From SIG299 sp964632165 (GTDB lineage Bacteria; Bacillota; Clostridia; Lachnospirales; Lachnospiraceae), in NCBI GenBank assembly GCA_964632165.1, contig CAZWCZ010000013.1:1-44959 (forward strand): a stretch of 44,959 nt of DNA, read 5' to 3'. The position numbers were made by a program, and so were the translations under genes. Positions 15,884-24,892 of this stretch are shown here, one piece after another (within the stretch, counting starts at the first letter, position 1; each line of letters begins with the position of its first letter). The notes under the pieces are model-generated. The model was given only the letters and a program-made list of their open reading frames with translations, had not been told where the DNA came from and made no database searches.

Positions 15884-17236
15884 ATGAAAAATTTTACAGG
15901 ATGGGAAAAAGTCTTTTCCTTTACATACAGGCAAAATACAAAGTCAAAATCTTACCGGGCGGTAACCGCGCTGATCGCGGTGCTTCTTTTCGGACTGGCA
16001 GCTGTTGTATCCGTGCTGGCAGCTGAACCGGAAGCAGGTGCGGAAAATGATCCGGACTATGGGAATGTAAAAAATCCGATCGGAGCAGTGTATGTGCTTG
16101 ACCTTGCAGGAACCGCAACAGAGGACTGGGGTGGACTTCTTACGGAGGAAGAAAAGGAGCAGTATTCCGGAATACGGTTTTATGAAGTAAAAAACATGAC
16201 AGAGAAAGAGCTCGGGGAAAAAGTGGCAAATGACGGGCTCGCAACGATAGGGATCGTAATAGCGGAAAGCGACAGCTGTGTAGAAGTGAAAGCGTTAGTG
16301 CCCCGGTCTTCTATTGCAGATCAGGCGGACGGAAGAGAGATTGCAGAACTCCTTGCACGGCATGTGGAGCGGCTCCGCCTGGAAAACAGCGGTTTTAGCG
16401 AATCGGTGACGGAGCAGATATTGAAAGAAACGGTTCTGTCCGTTGCAGAGGCCGGTGAGGAGACAAATGTCCTGGTATATCTGATCCGTTATCTGGCACC
16501 GGCAGTTTTCGGACTGGTCCTTTATTTTCTGCTGTTGTTTTACGGGCAGAACATCAATCGGGAAGTTTCCACAGAAAAGACATCAAAACTGATGGAGACA
16601 CTGCTGACGTCTCTGCATCCGTACGGACTTCTGACAGGGAAAGTGTTTGCGGTAGCGGCAGTAGCTCTTTTGCAGCTTTTTCTCTGGATCCTGGCATTGC
16701 TTCTTGGAGTGACCGCCGGAAGTGTGATTGCAGCATGGCTGTATCCGGAAACAGAATCGGGGGCTGTGGCCGTTTTGGAATTTGTGCGGATGAACATCGG
16801 GGAGACTGCGTTTTCTCCGGCAGCAGTATTGCTTGCACTGGTCGTATTTGTGTGTGGATTTTTGTTTTACTGTGTGCTGTCGGCAACGGCAGGCAGCATG
16901 GTAAGCCGCCCGGAAGATGCTGCGAATACACAGAGTATTTTCGTACTCCCTATTGTCATCAGCTGGATCGTATGCTATATAGGGACATTGACGGAAAACG
17001 AACCTCTTTTAGTAACGGTAAGAAATATCCCTTTTACGATTCCGTTCTGTGTGCCTGCCGATCTGCTGACAGGAGCCGTCGGTATCGGACAGGGGCTTTT
17101 ATCTGCGGCAATTTTGATCGTTTTTTCTATTCTGGTGATCATGCTGGCCGGAAGGATCTATAAAGGGATGGTTCTGTATACGGGACAGAAGATCAATGTG
17201 AGAACATTGGTTTATATTTTGAAGAATAAAGACTGA
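15884..17236 (+). CDS. ABC-2 type permease, second of two (NatB-like)
   Basis: 450 residues with the same plan as the previous protein: one N-terminal membrane segment, a large outer domain and five or six C-terminal segments. It carries the related motif TSKLMETLLTSLHPYGLLTGKV. The start codon follows the previous stop codon directly (TAAATG), with GGGGAAAG as the ribosome binding site. The two permeases share the N-terminal pattern of G-W-(K/E)-(R/K)-V-F-(A/S)-F and clearly arose by duplication, so the exporter is probably a heterodimeric channel driven by the upstream ATPase. Confidence 0.88.
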   Translation: MKNFTGWEKVFSFTYRQNTKSKSYRAVTALIAVLLFGLAAVVSVLAAEPEAGAENDPDYGNVKNPIGAVYVLDLAGTATEDWGGLLTEEEKEQYSGIRFYEVKNMTEKELGEKVANDGLATIGIVIAESDSCVEVKALVPRSSIADQADGREIAELLARHVERLRLENSGFSESVTEQILKETVLSVAEAGEETNVLVYLIRYLAPAVFGLVLYFLLLFYGQNINREVSTEKTSKLMETLLTSLHPYGLLTGKVFAVAAVALLQLFLWILALLLGVTAGSVIAAWLYPETESGAVAVLEFVRMNIGETAFSPAAVLLALVVFVCGFLFYCVLSATAGSMVSRPEDAANTQSIFVLPIVISWIVCYIGTLTENEPLLVTVRNIPFTIPFCVPADLLTGAVGIGQGLLSAAILIVFSILVIMLAGRIYKGMVLYTGQKINVRTLVYILKNKD

Positions 17237-17245
17237 AAGGTACAT

Positions 17246-18367
17246 TTGAGACAAAAAATGAGACAATCCATTAAAAAAACGGTAAAAGACCAGCCGGTGC
17301 TGTCAGCAGCACTGGCTGCAATGCTGATCACCTGTATTGTGGTACCGGTTGACAGAGAGTATCTGGATTATTTTAATCTGCAGACGCTGGCAACCCTATT
17401 TTGCACGCTGGCAGTAGTCAGCGCGTTTGATCATATCCATGTGTTTGAGATATTGAGCAGAAATATCATATGGAAATTTTCCAATCTGCGAAATGCGGTC
17501 ATCGCGTTGGTATTTATTACGTTTGTCGGCTCCATGCTCCTGGCAAACGATATGGCACTTTTGACTTTTCTGCCGCTTGGGTACTTTGTACTCCATAAGA
17601 CGGGCAATGAAAAAAGCATGGCATTTACGTTTATTATGCAGAATATTGCGGCAAATTTGGGAGGAATGGTAACTCCGTTCGGAAATCCGCAAAATCTATA
17701 TCTGTATGCATTTTTTCAGATTGAAACGGCGGAATTTGTAAGGATCATGTTCCCTAGCTTCCTGACAGCCATGATTTTGATCTTTGCGGTCTGTATGCTT
17801 GTGAAAAAGGAACCGCTGCAGTTAAAACAGGATGAAGGATATGTACTGGATAAGAAACGCACTGCTGTTTATTCACTGTTGTTCGTATTCAGCATTCTGA
17901 TCGTATTCCGGATCGTACCGTATGCGGTCGGAACAGTGATCGTAACGGTGTCATTGCTTTTTCTTGACCGCAGGGCGTTAAAGGAGGTCAATTATCCGCT
18001 GCTTCTGACTTTTTGTGCCTTTTTTGTATTCAGCGGGAATGCAGCCAGGATCCGGGCGATCAACGCAGTGTTTTCTGAAATCCTTCCTAAAAACACGCTG
18101 TTGTTTGGCATCTTGTCCTGTCAATTCATCAGCAATGTGCCAAGTGCCGTACTGCTTTCGTATTTTACGGCAGATTATGCAAGTCTGCTCCCGGCAGTAA
18201 ACATCGGAGGTCTTGGGACTCCGATCGCATCTTTGGCAAGCCTGATCACTCTGACGGAATTTAAAAAGCATCAGCCACAAAAGACGAAGCAATATCTGCT
18301 CTTATTTTCTTTGCTGAACCTTTTATTCCTGGTTGTTTTATATATCGTGCAGAATCGAATTCTGTAA
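17246..18367 (+). CDS. SLC13/ArsB-like (CitMHS superfamily) permease
   Basis: 373 residues with 10 or more membrane segments. The segment GSMLLANDMALLTFLPL matches the N-D-x-A-L-L-T-x-x-P motif of the ion transporter superfamily (citrate/anion, arsenite and NhaD carriers); a second repeat-like region is FISNVPSAVLLS near residue 290. It probably moves an anion across the cytoplasmic membrane; specificity is unknown. The TTG at 17246 is preferred because GAAAGG lies five bases upstream; the ATG four codons later would be 17 bases from it. The nine-base gap from the second permease suggests it belongs to the ABC operon, though a functional link is not evident. No clear terminator follows. Confidence 0.83.
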   Translation: MRQKMRQSIKKTVKDQPVLSAALAAMLITCIVVPVDREYLDYFNLQTLATLFCTLAVVSAFDHIHVFEILSRNIIWKFSNLRNAVIALVFITFVGSMLLANDMALLTFLPLGYFVLHKTGNEKSMAFTFIMQNIAANLGGMVTPFGNPQNLYLYAFFQIETAEFVRIMFPSFLTAMILIFAVCMLVKKEPLQLKQDEGYVLDKKRTAVYSLLFVFSILIVFRIVPYAVGTVIVTVSLLFLDRRALKEVNYPLLLTFCAFFVFSGNAARIRAINAVFSEILPKNTLLFGILSCQFISNVPSAVLLSYFTADYASLLPAVNIGGLGTPIASLASLITLTEFKKHQPQKTKQYLLLFSLLNLLFLVVLYIVQNRIL

Positions 18368-18468
18368 AATATTTTATTATTAGAGTGGATTATTTCCAAA
18401 TATGTCAAAACATAACGAAACTTAACGATAATTAAACAGGAAAGTAGTAAGAAATACACAAAAATATG

Positions 18469-18497
18469 TTGCATTTCAAAAAAATATCTTGTAAAAT
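18469..18497 (+). promoter_or_regulatory. Probable promoter of the secreted phosphodiesterase gene
   Basis: TTGCAT (18469-18474) and TAAAAT (18492-18497) are 17 bases apart. The start would be near 18504, with a leader of about 70 bases containing the palindrome at 18539-18552 and AAAGGAGG before the ATG. Confidence 0.5.
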
Positions 18498-18538
18498 GTC
18501 CGCAAGAAGATGAGAAGTGCCAGATATCTTCGGAAAAA

Positions 18539-18552
18539 GCACGATATCGTGC
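18539..18552. promoter_or_regulatory. Perfect palindrome in the leader of the phosphodiesterase gene
   Basis: GCACGATATCGTGC is a 14-base perfect palindrome 22 bases before the start codon and about 35 bases after the predicted transcription start. It may be an operator. It is followed by AAATAAAA rather than a T-run, so it is not a terminator. A second short palindrome, AGATATCT, lies just upstream. Confidence 0.4.
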
Positions 18553-18574
18553 AAATAAAAAAGGAGGCTATATT

Positions 18575-19930
18575 ATGTTTTGGGGTAAAATGAAAAAAGC
18601 AGCGGCACTTGCTTTGACGGCAGTAATGATACTTGGGGTGGTACATACTGCACCGTCTGCGGCAAATGCAGAGGAACAGGAGAATACGTTTTCCGTATTG
18701 TCCATCAATGTGGCAGGACTTCCGGCGATTCTTTCCAGCGGAAATCCTTCAGAAAACACGGTAAAGATCAGTGCACTTTTAGACAATTATGATATTGTCA
18801 GTGTACAGGAGGACTTTGCGTATCACAAAAAGCTGGTATCGGAGATCAATGAACTGGTTTATCAGACAGAACACAGCGGAAATGTTCCGCTTGGTGACGG
18901 AATGAATATCTTTTCCAGATATCCGATCTATGAAGAAACCCGTTATGAATGGGAAGACAGACATGGTCTGATCAGTGACGGAGCAGATCAGCTGACACCA
19001 AAGGGAATCCTCTATACAACGATTGAGATCGAGCCGGGATATTTTATTGATGTATATGATATTCATGCAGATGCAGACTGTGACGAAGAGTCCCTTGCTG
19101 CAAGACGTTCCAATATGATCCAGCTCGCTACGCTGATCCAGGAGCGTTCCGCAGGACGTGCCGTTATCGTGATCGGTGATACCAACTCCCGTTATACAAG
19201 AGCGGAAGACAATTTTGAAACAGCAGTTCTTGAAGCATGTGGTCTTACGGATCCTTGGGTAGAACTTAAGCGTAACGGAGAAGCGCCGGCAGACGGTGAC
19301 GCATTATTTAACTGGGATGATGTGAACAGCGGAACACATGAAGTTGTAGATAAGATCTGGTACAGAAGCGGAGCAGGTGTTGAACTTACCGCATTGTCGT
19401 ATGATCTTCTTGCCACAGAATTTACGGATGATAACGGAGATCAGTTATCGGATCATTACCCGATCACCGCAACATTTTCTTATAAGTTAAATGAAAAGAT
19501 CCAGTACAGTGATACTTTTGGCGGCGGAAGCGGCACAGCATTCAGTTTTGTAGAAGATATGGATTACAGACTTCCTGACAGTGTTACGATCAGCACAGGT
19601 ACAAGAGTTGACAGTGTTTCCATGACATATGGAGATACCGTTGCATTTGCAGGAGGTACCGGCGGCACTGCACAGACGTATACGTTTGAAGAAGGAGAAT
19701 ACATTGTATCCATGACGTTGAGCAAGGTAAAGAAGAGTACATTCGGAACTTACCGTGTCAGCTATGTAAAATTAGTGACAAACCTTGGCAATGTAATTGA
19801 GGGAGGCACTTATAAGTCAAGTAAGAGTACTACTTATACGGCTCCGGACGGATATGCGATCGCAGGATTCCACGGACATTACGGGGATGAACTTGATCGC
19901 CTTGGAGCAATCTATCTTTTAGTGGAGTAG
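18575..19930 (+). CDS. Secreted DNase I-fold phosphodiesterase with jacalin-like lectin tail
   Basis: 451 residues. A signal peptide ends at about residue 32 (SAANA). Residues 38 to about 300 form an endonuclease/exonuclease/phosphatase domain: LSINVAGLP (N45), VSVQED (E79), a central YDIHADAD, IGDTNSRY (the G-D-x-N metal/catalytic motif), and LSDHYPI (final D-H). Such enzymes include neutral sphingomyelinases, extracellular DNases and phosphoinositide phosphatases. Residues about 310-451 resemble a jacalin-type beta-prism lectin: GGGSGTAFSF, TRVDSVSMTYGD, a glycine-rich turn, then IAGFHGHYGDELDRLGAIYL. The protein is therefore likely targeted to a glycan. AAAGGAGG precedes the ATG by 8 bases. 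Single-gene unit. Substrate, nucleic acid or phospholipid, is not decided by the sequence; the lectin call is by pattern. Confidence 0.87.
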   Translation: MFWGKMKKAAALALTAVMILGVVHTAPSAANAEEQENTFSVLSINVAGLPAILSSGNPSENTVKISALLDNYDIVSVQEDFAYHKKLVSEINELVYQTEHSGNVPLGDGMNIFSRYPIYEETRYEWEDRHGLISDGADQLTPKGILYTTIEIEPGYFIDVYDIHADADCDEESLAARRSNMIQLATLIQERSAGRAVIVIGDTNSRYTRAEDNFETAVLEACGLTDPWVELKRNGEAPADGDALFNWDDVNSGTHEVVDKIWYRSGAGVELTALSYDLLATEFTDDNGDQLSDHYPITATFSYKLNEKIQYSDTFGGGSGTAFSFVEDMDYRLPDSVTISTGTRVDSVSMTYGDTVAFAGGTGGTAQTYTFEEGEYIVSMTLSKVKKSTFGTYRVSYVKLVTNLGNVIEGGTYKSSKSTTYTAPDGYAIAGFHGHYGDELDRLGAIYLLVE

Positions 19931-19968
19931 TTTCAGAAGAATAAGAAGATCCTGGGATCAAAAGAGAA

Positions 19969-20017
19969 ATGGTCCGGGATGCTGTCGGAGAGGCAGCATC
20001 CCGGACCATGTTTTTTT
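19969..20017. terminator. Strong terminator between the phosphodiesterase and parC
   Basis: ATGGTCCGGGATGCTG pairs over 16 bases with CAGCATCCCGGACCAT around a 9-base loop and runs into TTTTTTT. Read on the minus strand the stem is followed by TTTCTCTTTT, so it may also end the parE-parC transcript. Confidence 0.92.
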
Positions 20018-20019
20018 GA

Positions 20020-22266
20020 CTATAAAGTTGCTTTTTGACCTTTGGCACCGCGTTTTCGGTTGCGGATCTTCTTTGCGGAATATTCTTTTCCACGGTAAGT
20101 GAAAGTTTCGGTATCCGCAGAAACACTGCCGGCATAGGCAACGGTATCGTCTTTTTCCAGGGCGATCGCCTTGACACCACGGCCGGTTTTCTTTAATTCA
20201 GGTACTTCCTCCAGAGGGAATCCGAGAGAGAGTCCTGCTGCAGTGTAAAGAATTACTTTTTGACTTCCGGATAAGATCTCTTTCGCCGAAAGTTTTGTGA
20301 TACCGGCAAGGATGTCGCCGTCTGCAAGCCTGGTTGCCGAAACGGCAGTACGGTTGGTGTCGAATTCGATACCGGATACCAGTTTAATGAAACCGCATCT
20401 TGTCACAAAGAGCAGTTGGGATTCAAACAGTTCCTCCATTCCGGTGTATAAAAGAATGTCTTCTTTGCCGACTTTGCAAAGCGTATGGATGAGTACGCCT
20501 TTGTCTTTTGGACGTCCTTTCGGGATGGCAGAAGCTTTTACCTGATACATGTTGCCTTCTGCGGTAAAGACACAGATGCGATCCGTGTTCTTCATCCGGA
20601 TCACGTGCGGGAACTCCTGCAGGATATCTTCGCCGAGACGGGCAGCAGCAGAAGCGTCGCAGGATTTTGTATAACCGAATTTGTCGATCAGCACAACGAT
20701 ATCTTCAATCTTTTCTTCTACCACATAATCATTTGTCTGTACCTGAAGAAGTTCGGTACGTCTCGGCTGGCTGAATTTTACGCGGAATTCCTGCAGTTGT
20801 TTTTTGATGACTTTATGCAGTTCCTTTTTGGAACTCAGCACTTTTTTATAGGAAGCGATATTTTTTAACAAAGAGTCACTTTCTTCGTGGAGTTTCATGA
20901 TCTCCAGACCGATCAGTTTGCTTAACGGCATAGAGAGGATGGCATCTGCCTGGCGCTCGCTGAAATCAAATCTTGCAGCAAGCTTTTTTGAAATCTCGGA
21001 TTTGAACCGGATGTCAGTGATATCTCCTGAAGTCAGACAGGCTTTTGCCTGTTTGACCGAGGTGCTTCCGCGCAGTACTTCGATGATGAGGTCAATGACA
21101 TCAACGGCACGGATGAGACCGCCGACGATTTCCAAACGGTCATTTGCCTTATTGAGCATATGCTCGTATTCTCTGGTGTACAGGATTTCCTGAAAATCAA
21201 GGAATTCCCGGAGCAGGGATTTCAAATTAAAGATGATCGGCTGCTGCTCTTTTACGGCAAGCAGATTAATGGAATAGGTATCTTCCAGGCCGGTTTTCTT
21301 AAACAGACCGTTCAGCAGGTTTTCGGGATCGCGGTCTTTTTTTACTTCTACAACAATACGGACGTCTTTTGAGGATTCATCGCGTACATCGCTGATCTCG
21401 TCAAAAACCTTGTCCTTCATCAGATCCACCAGGTTTTCAACAAGCCTTGTTTTGTTTCCGGCACTGGTAAAAGGGATTTCCGTGATGACAATATTCTTTT
21501 TCCCGTAGTCGCCGTTTTCCAATTCGGTTTTTGCGCGGACTTTTAATTTTCCCTCACCGGTTGCATAGATGGCGGGAAGGACGTCGGCGTTGATGATCTG
21601 ACCGCCGGTCGGGAAATCCGGACCGGGGATATAAGTCATAAGTTCTTCAAGAGTGATGTCAGGATTGTCTATGTAAGCAATGGCGCCGTCGATCACTTCG
21701 CCGGGATTATGCGGCGGAATATTGGTTGCCATACCGACGGCAATACCGGTAGTCCCGTTGATCAGAAGGTTTGGAAGCATGGCAGGAAGAACGGAAGGTT
21801 CTTTTTCACTGTTGTCAAAGTTTGGGATAAAGTCGACCAGACCTTTTTCAAGATGATCGAGCATTGTCATGGCACCTTCTGAAAGTCTTGCCTCGGTGTA
21901 TCGCATGGCTGCGGCAGAGTCACCGTCAATGGAACCAAAGTTTCCGTGCCCGTCAACTAACGGAATGGACAGGGAAAATTCTTCGGACATGTGGACAAGG
22001 GCATCATAGATGGAAGAATCACCGTGCGGATGATATTTACCCATCGTATCACCGACGATACGAGCACTTTTACGATGCGGCTTTTTAGGGTCCAGACCAA
22101 GTTCGGTCATGGCATATAAAATTCGACGCTGTACCGGTTTCAATCCGTCTCTGACATCCGGCAGCGCACGGTCAATGATAACACTGATGGCATAGTCACG
22201 GAAGGAGGTTTTCATCTCTTCCGCAAAATCAAGCTGTATCAGCTGTTCTGTAGTATTTGTGTTCAT
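20020..22266 (-). CDS. parC: DNA topoisomerase IV subunit A
   Basis: 748 residues. It is the breakage-reunion subunit of a type IIA topoisomerase: catalytic Tyr123 in AAMRYTEARLS, and the quinolone-region block HPHGDSSIYDAL with Ser84 and Asp88, the susceptible-type residues. The C-terminal beta-pinwheel lacks the QRRGGKG box that gives gyrase its supercoiling activity, so ParC rather than GyrA is the better call; the tail is very basic. Its role is decatenation of daughter chromosomes with ParE. AGGAGG lies 6 bases before the ATG, 14 bases after parE. Confidence 0.9.
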   Translation of the reverse strand: MNTNTTEQLIQLDFAEEMKTSFRDYAISVIIDRALPDVRDGLKPVQRRILYAMTELGLDPKKPHRKSARIVGDTMGKYHPHGDSSIYDALVHMSEEFSLSIPLVDGHGNFGSIDGDSAAAMRYTEARLSEGAMTMLDHLEKGLVDFIPNFDNSEKEPSVLPAMLPNLLINGTTGIAVGMATNIPPHNPGEVIDGAIAYIDNPDITLEELMTYIPGPDFPTGGQIINADVLPAIYATGEGKLKVRAKTELENGDYGKKNIVITEIPFTSAGNKTRLVENLVDLMKDKVFDEISDVRDESSKDVRIVVEVKKDRDPENLLNGLFKKTGLEDTYSINLLAVKEQQPIIFNLKSLLREFLDFQEILYTREYEHMLNKANDRLEIVGGLIRAVDVIDLIIEVLRGSTSVKQAKACLTSGDITDIRFKSEISKKLAARFDFSERQADAILSMPLSKLIGLEIMKLHEESDSLLKNIASYKKVLSSKKELHKVIKKQLQEFRVKFSQPRRTELLQVQTNDYVVEEKIEDIVVLIDKFGYTKSCDASAAARLGEDILQEFPHVIRMKNTDRICVFTAEGNMYQVKASAIPKGRPKDKGVLIHTLCKVGKEDILLYTGMEELFESQLLFVTRCGFIKLVSGIEFDTNRTAVSATRLADGDILAGITKLSAKEILSGSQKVILYTAAGLSLGFPLEEVPELKKTGRGVKAIALEKDDTVAYAGSVSADTETFTYRGKEYSAKKIRNRKRGAKGQKATL

Positions 22267-22280
22267 TGTGGTCCTCCTGA

Positions 22281-24230
22281 CTAAATGTCCAGCTTGGCAT
22301 ATTTGGCTTCTTCGATGATAAAGGCGCGACGCGGCGGAACGGCATTGCTCATCAAAAGAGTAGTTACTTCATCGGCTTCCACGGTATCGGAGATCGAAAC
22401 ACGGGCAAGAATTCTGCTGTCCGGATTTAATGTGGTTTCCCACAATTGGTCGGCATCCATTTCACCGAGACCTTTATAGCGCTGTAAAGTGAGGATTTTG
22501 TGCCCTTCTTTCCGGAATTTTTCTAATTCAAAGTCATTAAAAAGATAGCGGGACTGTTTCGATTTTTTTGTTTTGGAAGCATCCTCGTAGTCCACCTTAT
22601 AAAGAGGCGGAAGACCGCGATAGACTTTTCCTGACAGTATGAGCTCCGGCATAAAGCGATAAAAAAACGTGAGCAGGAGCGTGCTGATGTGTGCTCCGTC
22701 GACATCGGCATCTGTCAGGATGATGATCTTGTCATAACGGAGTTTGGTAATATCAAAATCATCACCGATGCCGCATCCGAAAGAAGCGATCATGGTTTTG
22801 ATCTCATTGTTAACGAGAATTTTTTCAAGCGGGGCTTTTTCTACGTTTAAAATCTTACCGCGCAGCGGAAGCACAGCCTGTGTTTTTCGGTTCCTGGCAG
22901 TTTTGACCGTGCCGCCGGCAGAATCACCTTCGACGATATAAATTTCACATTCTTCAGGCTTTTTGGAAGAGCAGGAAGCAAGCTTGCTTCTGGTGTCGAC
23001 GTCGTTTAACTGCTTTAAAATGGCATTTCTTGCTTTGTCTCCGGCTTTTCTTGCATTATAGGATTTCATGGTGTTGTCAAGAATGGCACGGAGTTCCTCG
23101 ATGTTTTTATCAAAATACCGGGTCACTTCTGAAGAAAAAACATCTTCTACGGCCACCTTTGCATCCGTGTTGCCAAGCTTTGTTTTTGTCTGACCTTCAA
23201 ACTGAGGATCCGGATGTTTGATGGAAACAATGGAAACAAGACCATTCCGGATATCCTTGCCGTCAAAATTTTCATCTTTTTCCTTTAAAATGCCAAGCTC
23301 ACGGGCATATTTGTTCATGATGCGGGTCAGGGCGTTCTTGAATCCGGTTACCAGTGTGCCGCCGTCTACGACATTGATGCGGTTACAGTAGGCATTGATC
23401 TGTTCCTGATAAGAGTTTGTGTAGGTAAAAGCAACTTCTACTTCAATTTCTCCGCTGGTGCCCTCAACATAGACCGGTTCCGGAAGCAAAAGCCGGATGT
23501 TTTCCGCATCTTTCATGGAAGTCTTTGTAATATGGGAAACAAAGCTTTTGATCCCTTCTTCTTCATAAAAGGTGGCTTCTGTTCCGCGGATTTCGTCTTT
23601 AAATGACAGGGAAAGCCCCTTGTTCAGATACGCGGATTCTTTGAGACGTTTTGTGATGATCTCCGGCTTGAATTCGACCGTCTCAAAAATGGTATTATCA
23701 GGGTAAAAGATCACCTTTGTTCCGGTATCGGCCTTGGCACATTTGCCGATTACCGGCAGCAGGCCGTTTTCAAGTTCTGTTGTCGGGTGGCCTCCGTTTT
23801 CATAAGTGTCACGATAGATCTTTCCCTCTTTTCGGATTTCAACGATCATTTTGGAAGACAGGGCGTTGACTACTGAAGCACCGACACCATGCAGTCCGCC
23901 GGATACTTTGTACACGGAATTTCCAAATTTGCCTCCGGCATGGAGAATGGTGTACACGACGCGGACAGTCGGGATCTTTTTTGTCGGGTGGATATCTACC
24001 GGGACACCGCGCCCGTGATCCGTAATGGCAATCCCACCGTCTTTTTGCAGAACGATTTCAATTCGGCTGCAGTAACCGGCAAGATGCTCGTCAATGCCGT
24101 TATCTAAGATTTCCCAAATGAGGTGATGAAGACCGCGGGAACCCGTGCTCCCAATATACATACCGGGGCGTTTTCGAACGGCTTCCAATCCTTCCAGGAC
24201 CACGATCTGGCTTCCATTATATTGTTCCAT
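22281..24230 (-). CDS. parE: DNA topoisomerase IV subunit B
   Basis: 649 residues. It has a GHKL ATPase domain (E40 and N44 in WEILDNGIDE, then DHGRGVP and GGLHGVG), a transducer domain, and a TOPRIM domain with EGDSAGG (E434) and DADVDG (D507, D509). The lineage could be confused with GyrB, but the adjoining ParC-type partner and the absence of recF/gyrA neighbours favour topoisomerase IV. GGAAGG stands before the ATG. Transcribed from the promoter at 24313-24341 as a parE-parC operon. Confidence 0.9.
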   Translation of the reverse strand: MEQYNGSQIVVLEGLEAVRKRPGMYIGSTGSRGLHHLIWEILDNGIDEHLAGYCSRIEIVLQKDGGIAITDHGRGVPVDIHPTKKIPTVRVVYTILHAGGKFGNSVYKVSGGLHGVGASVVNALSSKMIVEIRKEGKIYRDTYENGGHPTTELENGLLPVIGKCAKADTGTKVIFYPDNTIFETVEFKPEIITKRLKESAYLNKGLSLSFKDEIRGTEATFYEEEGIKSFVSHITKTSMKDAENIRLLLPEPVYVEGTSGEIEVEVAFTYTNSYQEQINAYCNRINVVDGGTLVTGFKNALTRIMNKYARELGILKEKDENFDGKDIRNGLVSIVSIKHPDPQFEGQTKTKLGNTDAKVAVEDVFSSEVTRYFDKNIEELRAILDNTMKSYNARKAGDKARNAILKQLNDVDTRSKLASCSSKKPEECEIYIVEGDSAGGTVKTARNRKTQAVLPLRGKILNVEKAPLEKILVNNEIKTMIASFGCGIGDDFDITKLRYDKIIILTDADVDGAHISTLLLTFFYRFMPELILSGKVYRGLPPLYKVDYEDASKTKKSKQSRYLFNDFELEKFRKEGHKILTLQRYKGLGEMDADQLWETTLNPDSRILARVSISDTVEADEVTTLLMSNAVPPRRAFIIEEAKYAKLDI

Positions 24231-24312
24231 AAGTAACCTTCCTTTATTTGTAATGTTTCCGGTCCTGCGGTCAAGTTCCTACGCATTACCGGGTATTTTT
24301 TTTCATTTTTTT

Positions 24313-24341
24313 ACTATAACACAAAAATCTGAAACATGCAA
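24313..24341 (-). promoter_or_regulatory. parE: Promoter of the parE-parC operon
   Basis: On the minus strand, TTGCAT (24341-24336) is followed after 17 bases by TATAGT (24318-24313). The predicted leader of about 75 bases has a GTAATG/CATTAC inverted repeat with a 28-base loop, too weak to call a regulator. Confidence 0.6.
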
Positions 24342-24382
24342 AATAAACAGAAAAAATGCAGGGTGATCCGGTGGCTTAAAGG

Positions 24383-24411
24383 TTGTAAAATGGGAAAGAA
24401 TGCGATATACT
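24383..24411 (+). promoter_or_regulatory. tagD: Promoter of the tagD operon
   Basis: TTGTAA (24383-24388) and TATACT (24406-24411) are 17 bases apart; the start near 24418 gives a leader of about 28 bases containing AAAAGGAG. It probably serves tagD, both TagF-GT4 genes and lysA. Confidence 0.6.
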
Positions 24412-24445
24412 TATCCTGATTAAGTCTGAAAAGGAGTGAACGACA

Positions 24446-24832
24446 ATGAAAAAAGTCATTACATACGGAACTTATGATCTGCTGCACATCGGGCATATCA
24501 ATCTGCTGAGAAGGGCAAGAGAACTTGGAGATTACCTGATCGTTGTTCTTTCTACCGACGAATTTAATGCGGTCAAACATAAAACGGCATATCACAGTTA
24601 TGAAGACAGAAAGGCGATCCTGGAAGCGATCCGGTATGTGGATGAAGTACTTCCGGAAACCTGTTGGGAGCAGAAAATCAGGGATGTACAGGAAAATGAT
24701 GCGGACATTTTTGTCATGGGAGATGACTGGAAAGGACAGTTTGACTTTTTGAAGGAATATTGCGAAGTTGTTTATCTGCCGAGGACAGAAGGAATTTCTA
24801 CATCAAAGATCAAACAGGATCTGCACAGATAG
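24446..24832 (+). CDS. tagD: Glycerol-3-phosphate cytidylyltransferase
   Basis: 128 residues, the normal size. The nucleotidyltransferase motif HIGH is at 14-17 and RTEGISTS at 113-120, both diagnostic of TagD-type enzymes. It makes CDP-glycerol from CTP and glycerol 3-phosphate, the donor for glycerol-phosphate teichoic acid-like polymers. It is directly upstream of two proteins with TagB/TagF-type domains, which supports the call. AAAAGGAG precedes the ATG. Cytoplasmic. Confidence 0.93.
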   Translation: MKKVITYGTYDLLHIGHINLLRRARELGDYLIVVLSTDEFNAVKHKTAYHSYEDRKAILEAIRYVDEVLPETCWEQKIRDVQENDADIFVMGDDWKGQFDFLKEYCEVVYLPRTEGISTSKIKQDLHR

Positions 24833-24892
24833 AAAGATGGCAGCTATCTGACCGGAAGAATGAAGAAAAAGACAGAATGGGGATAAAAAGAT

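Noticed and set aside
20020..24230. gyrB-gyrA rather than parE-parC
   Set aside because: The A subunit lacks a GyrA box (QRRGGKG-like) in its C-terminal domain and the pair is not beside recF or dnaN.
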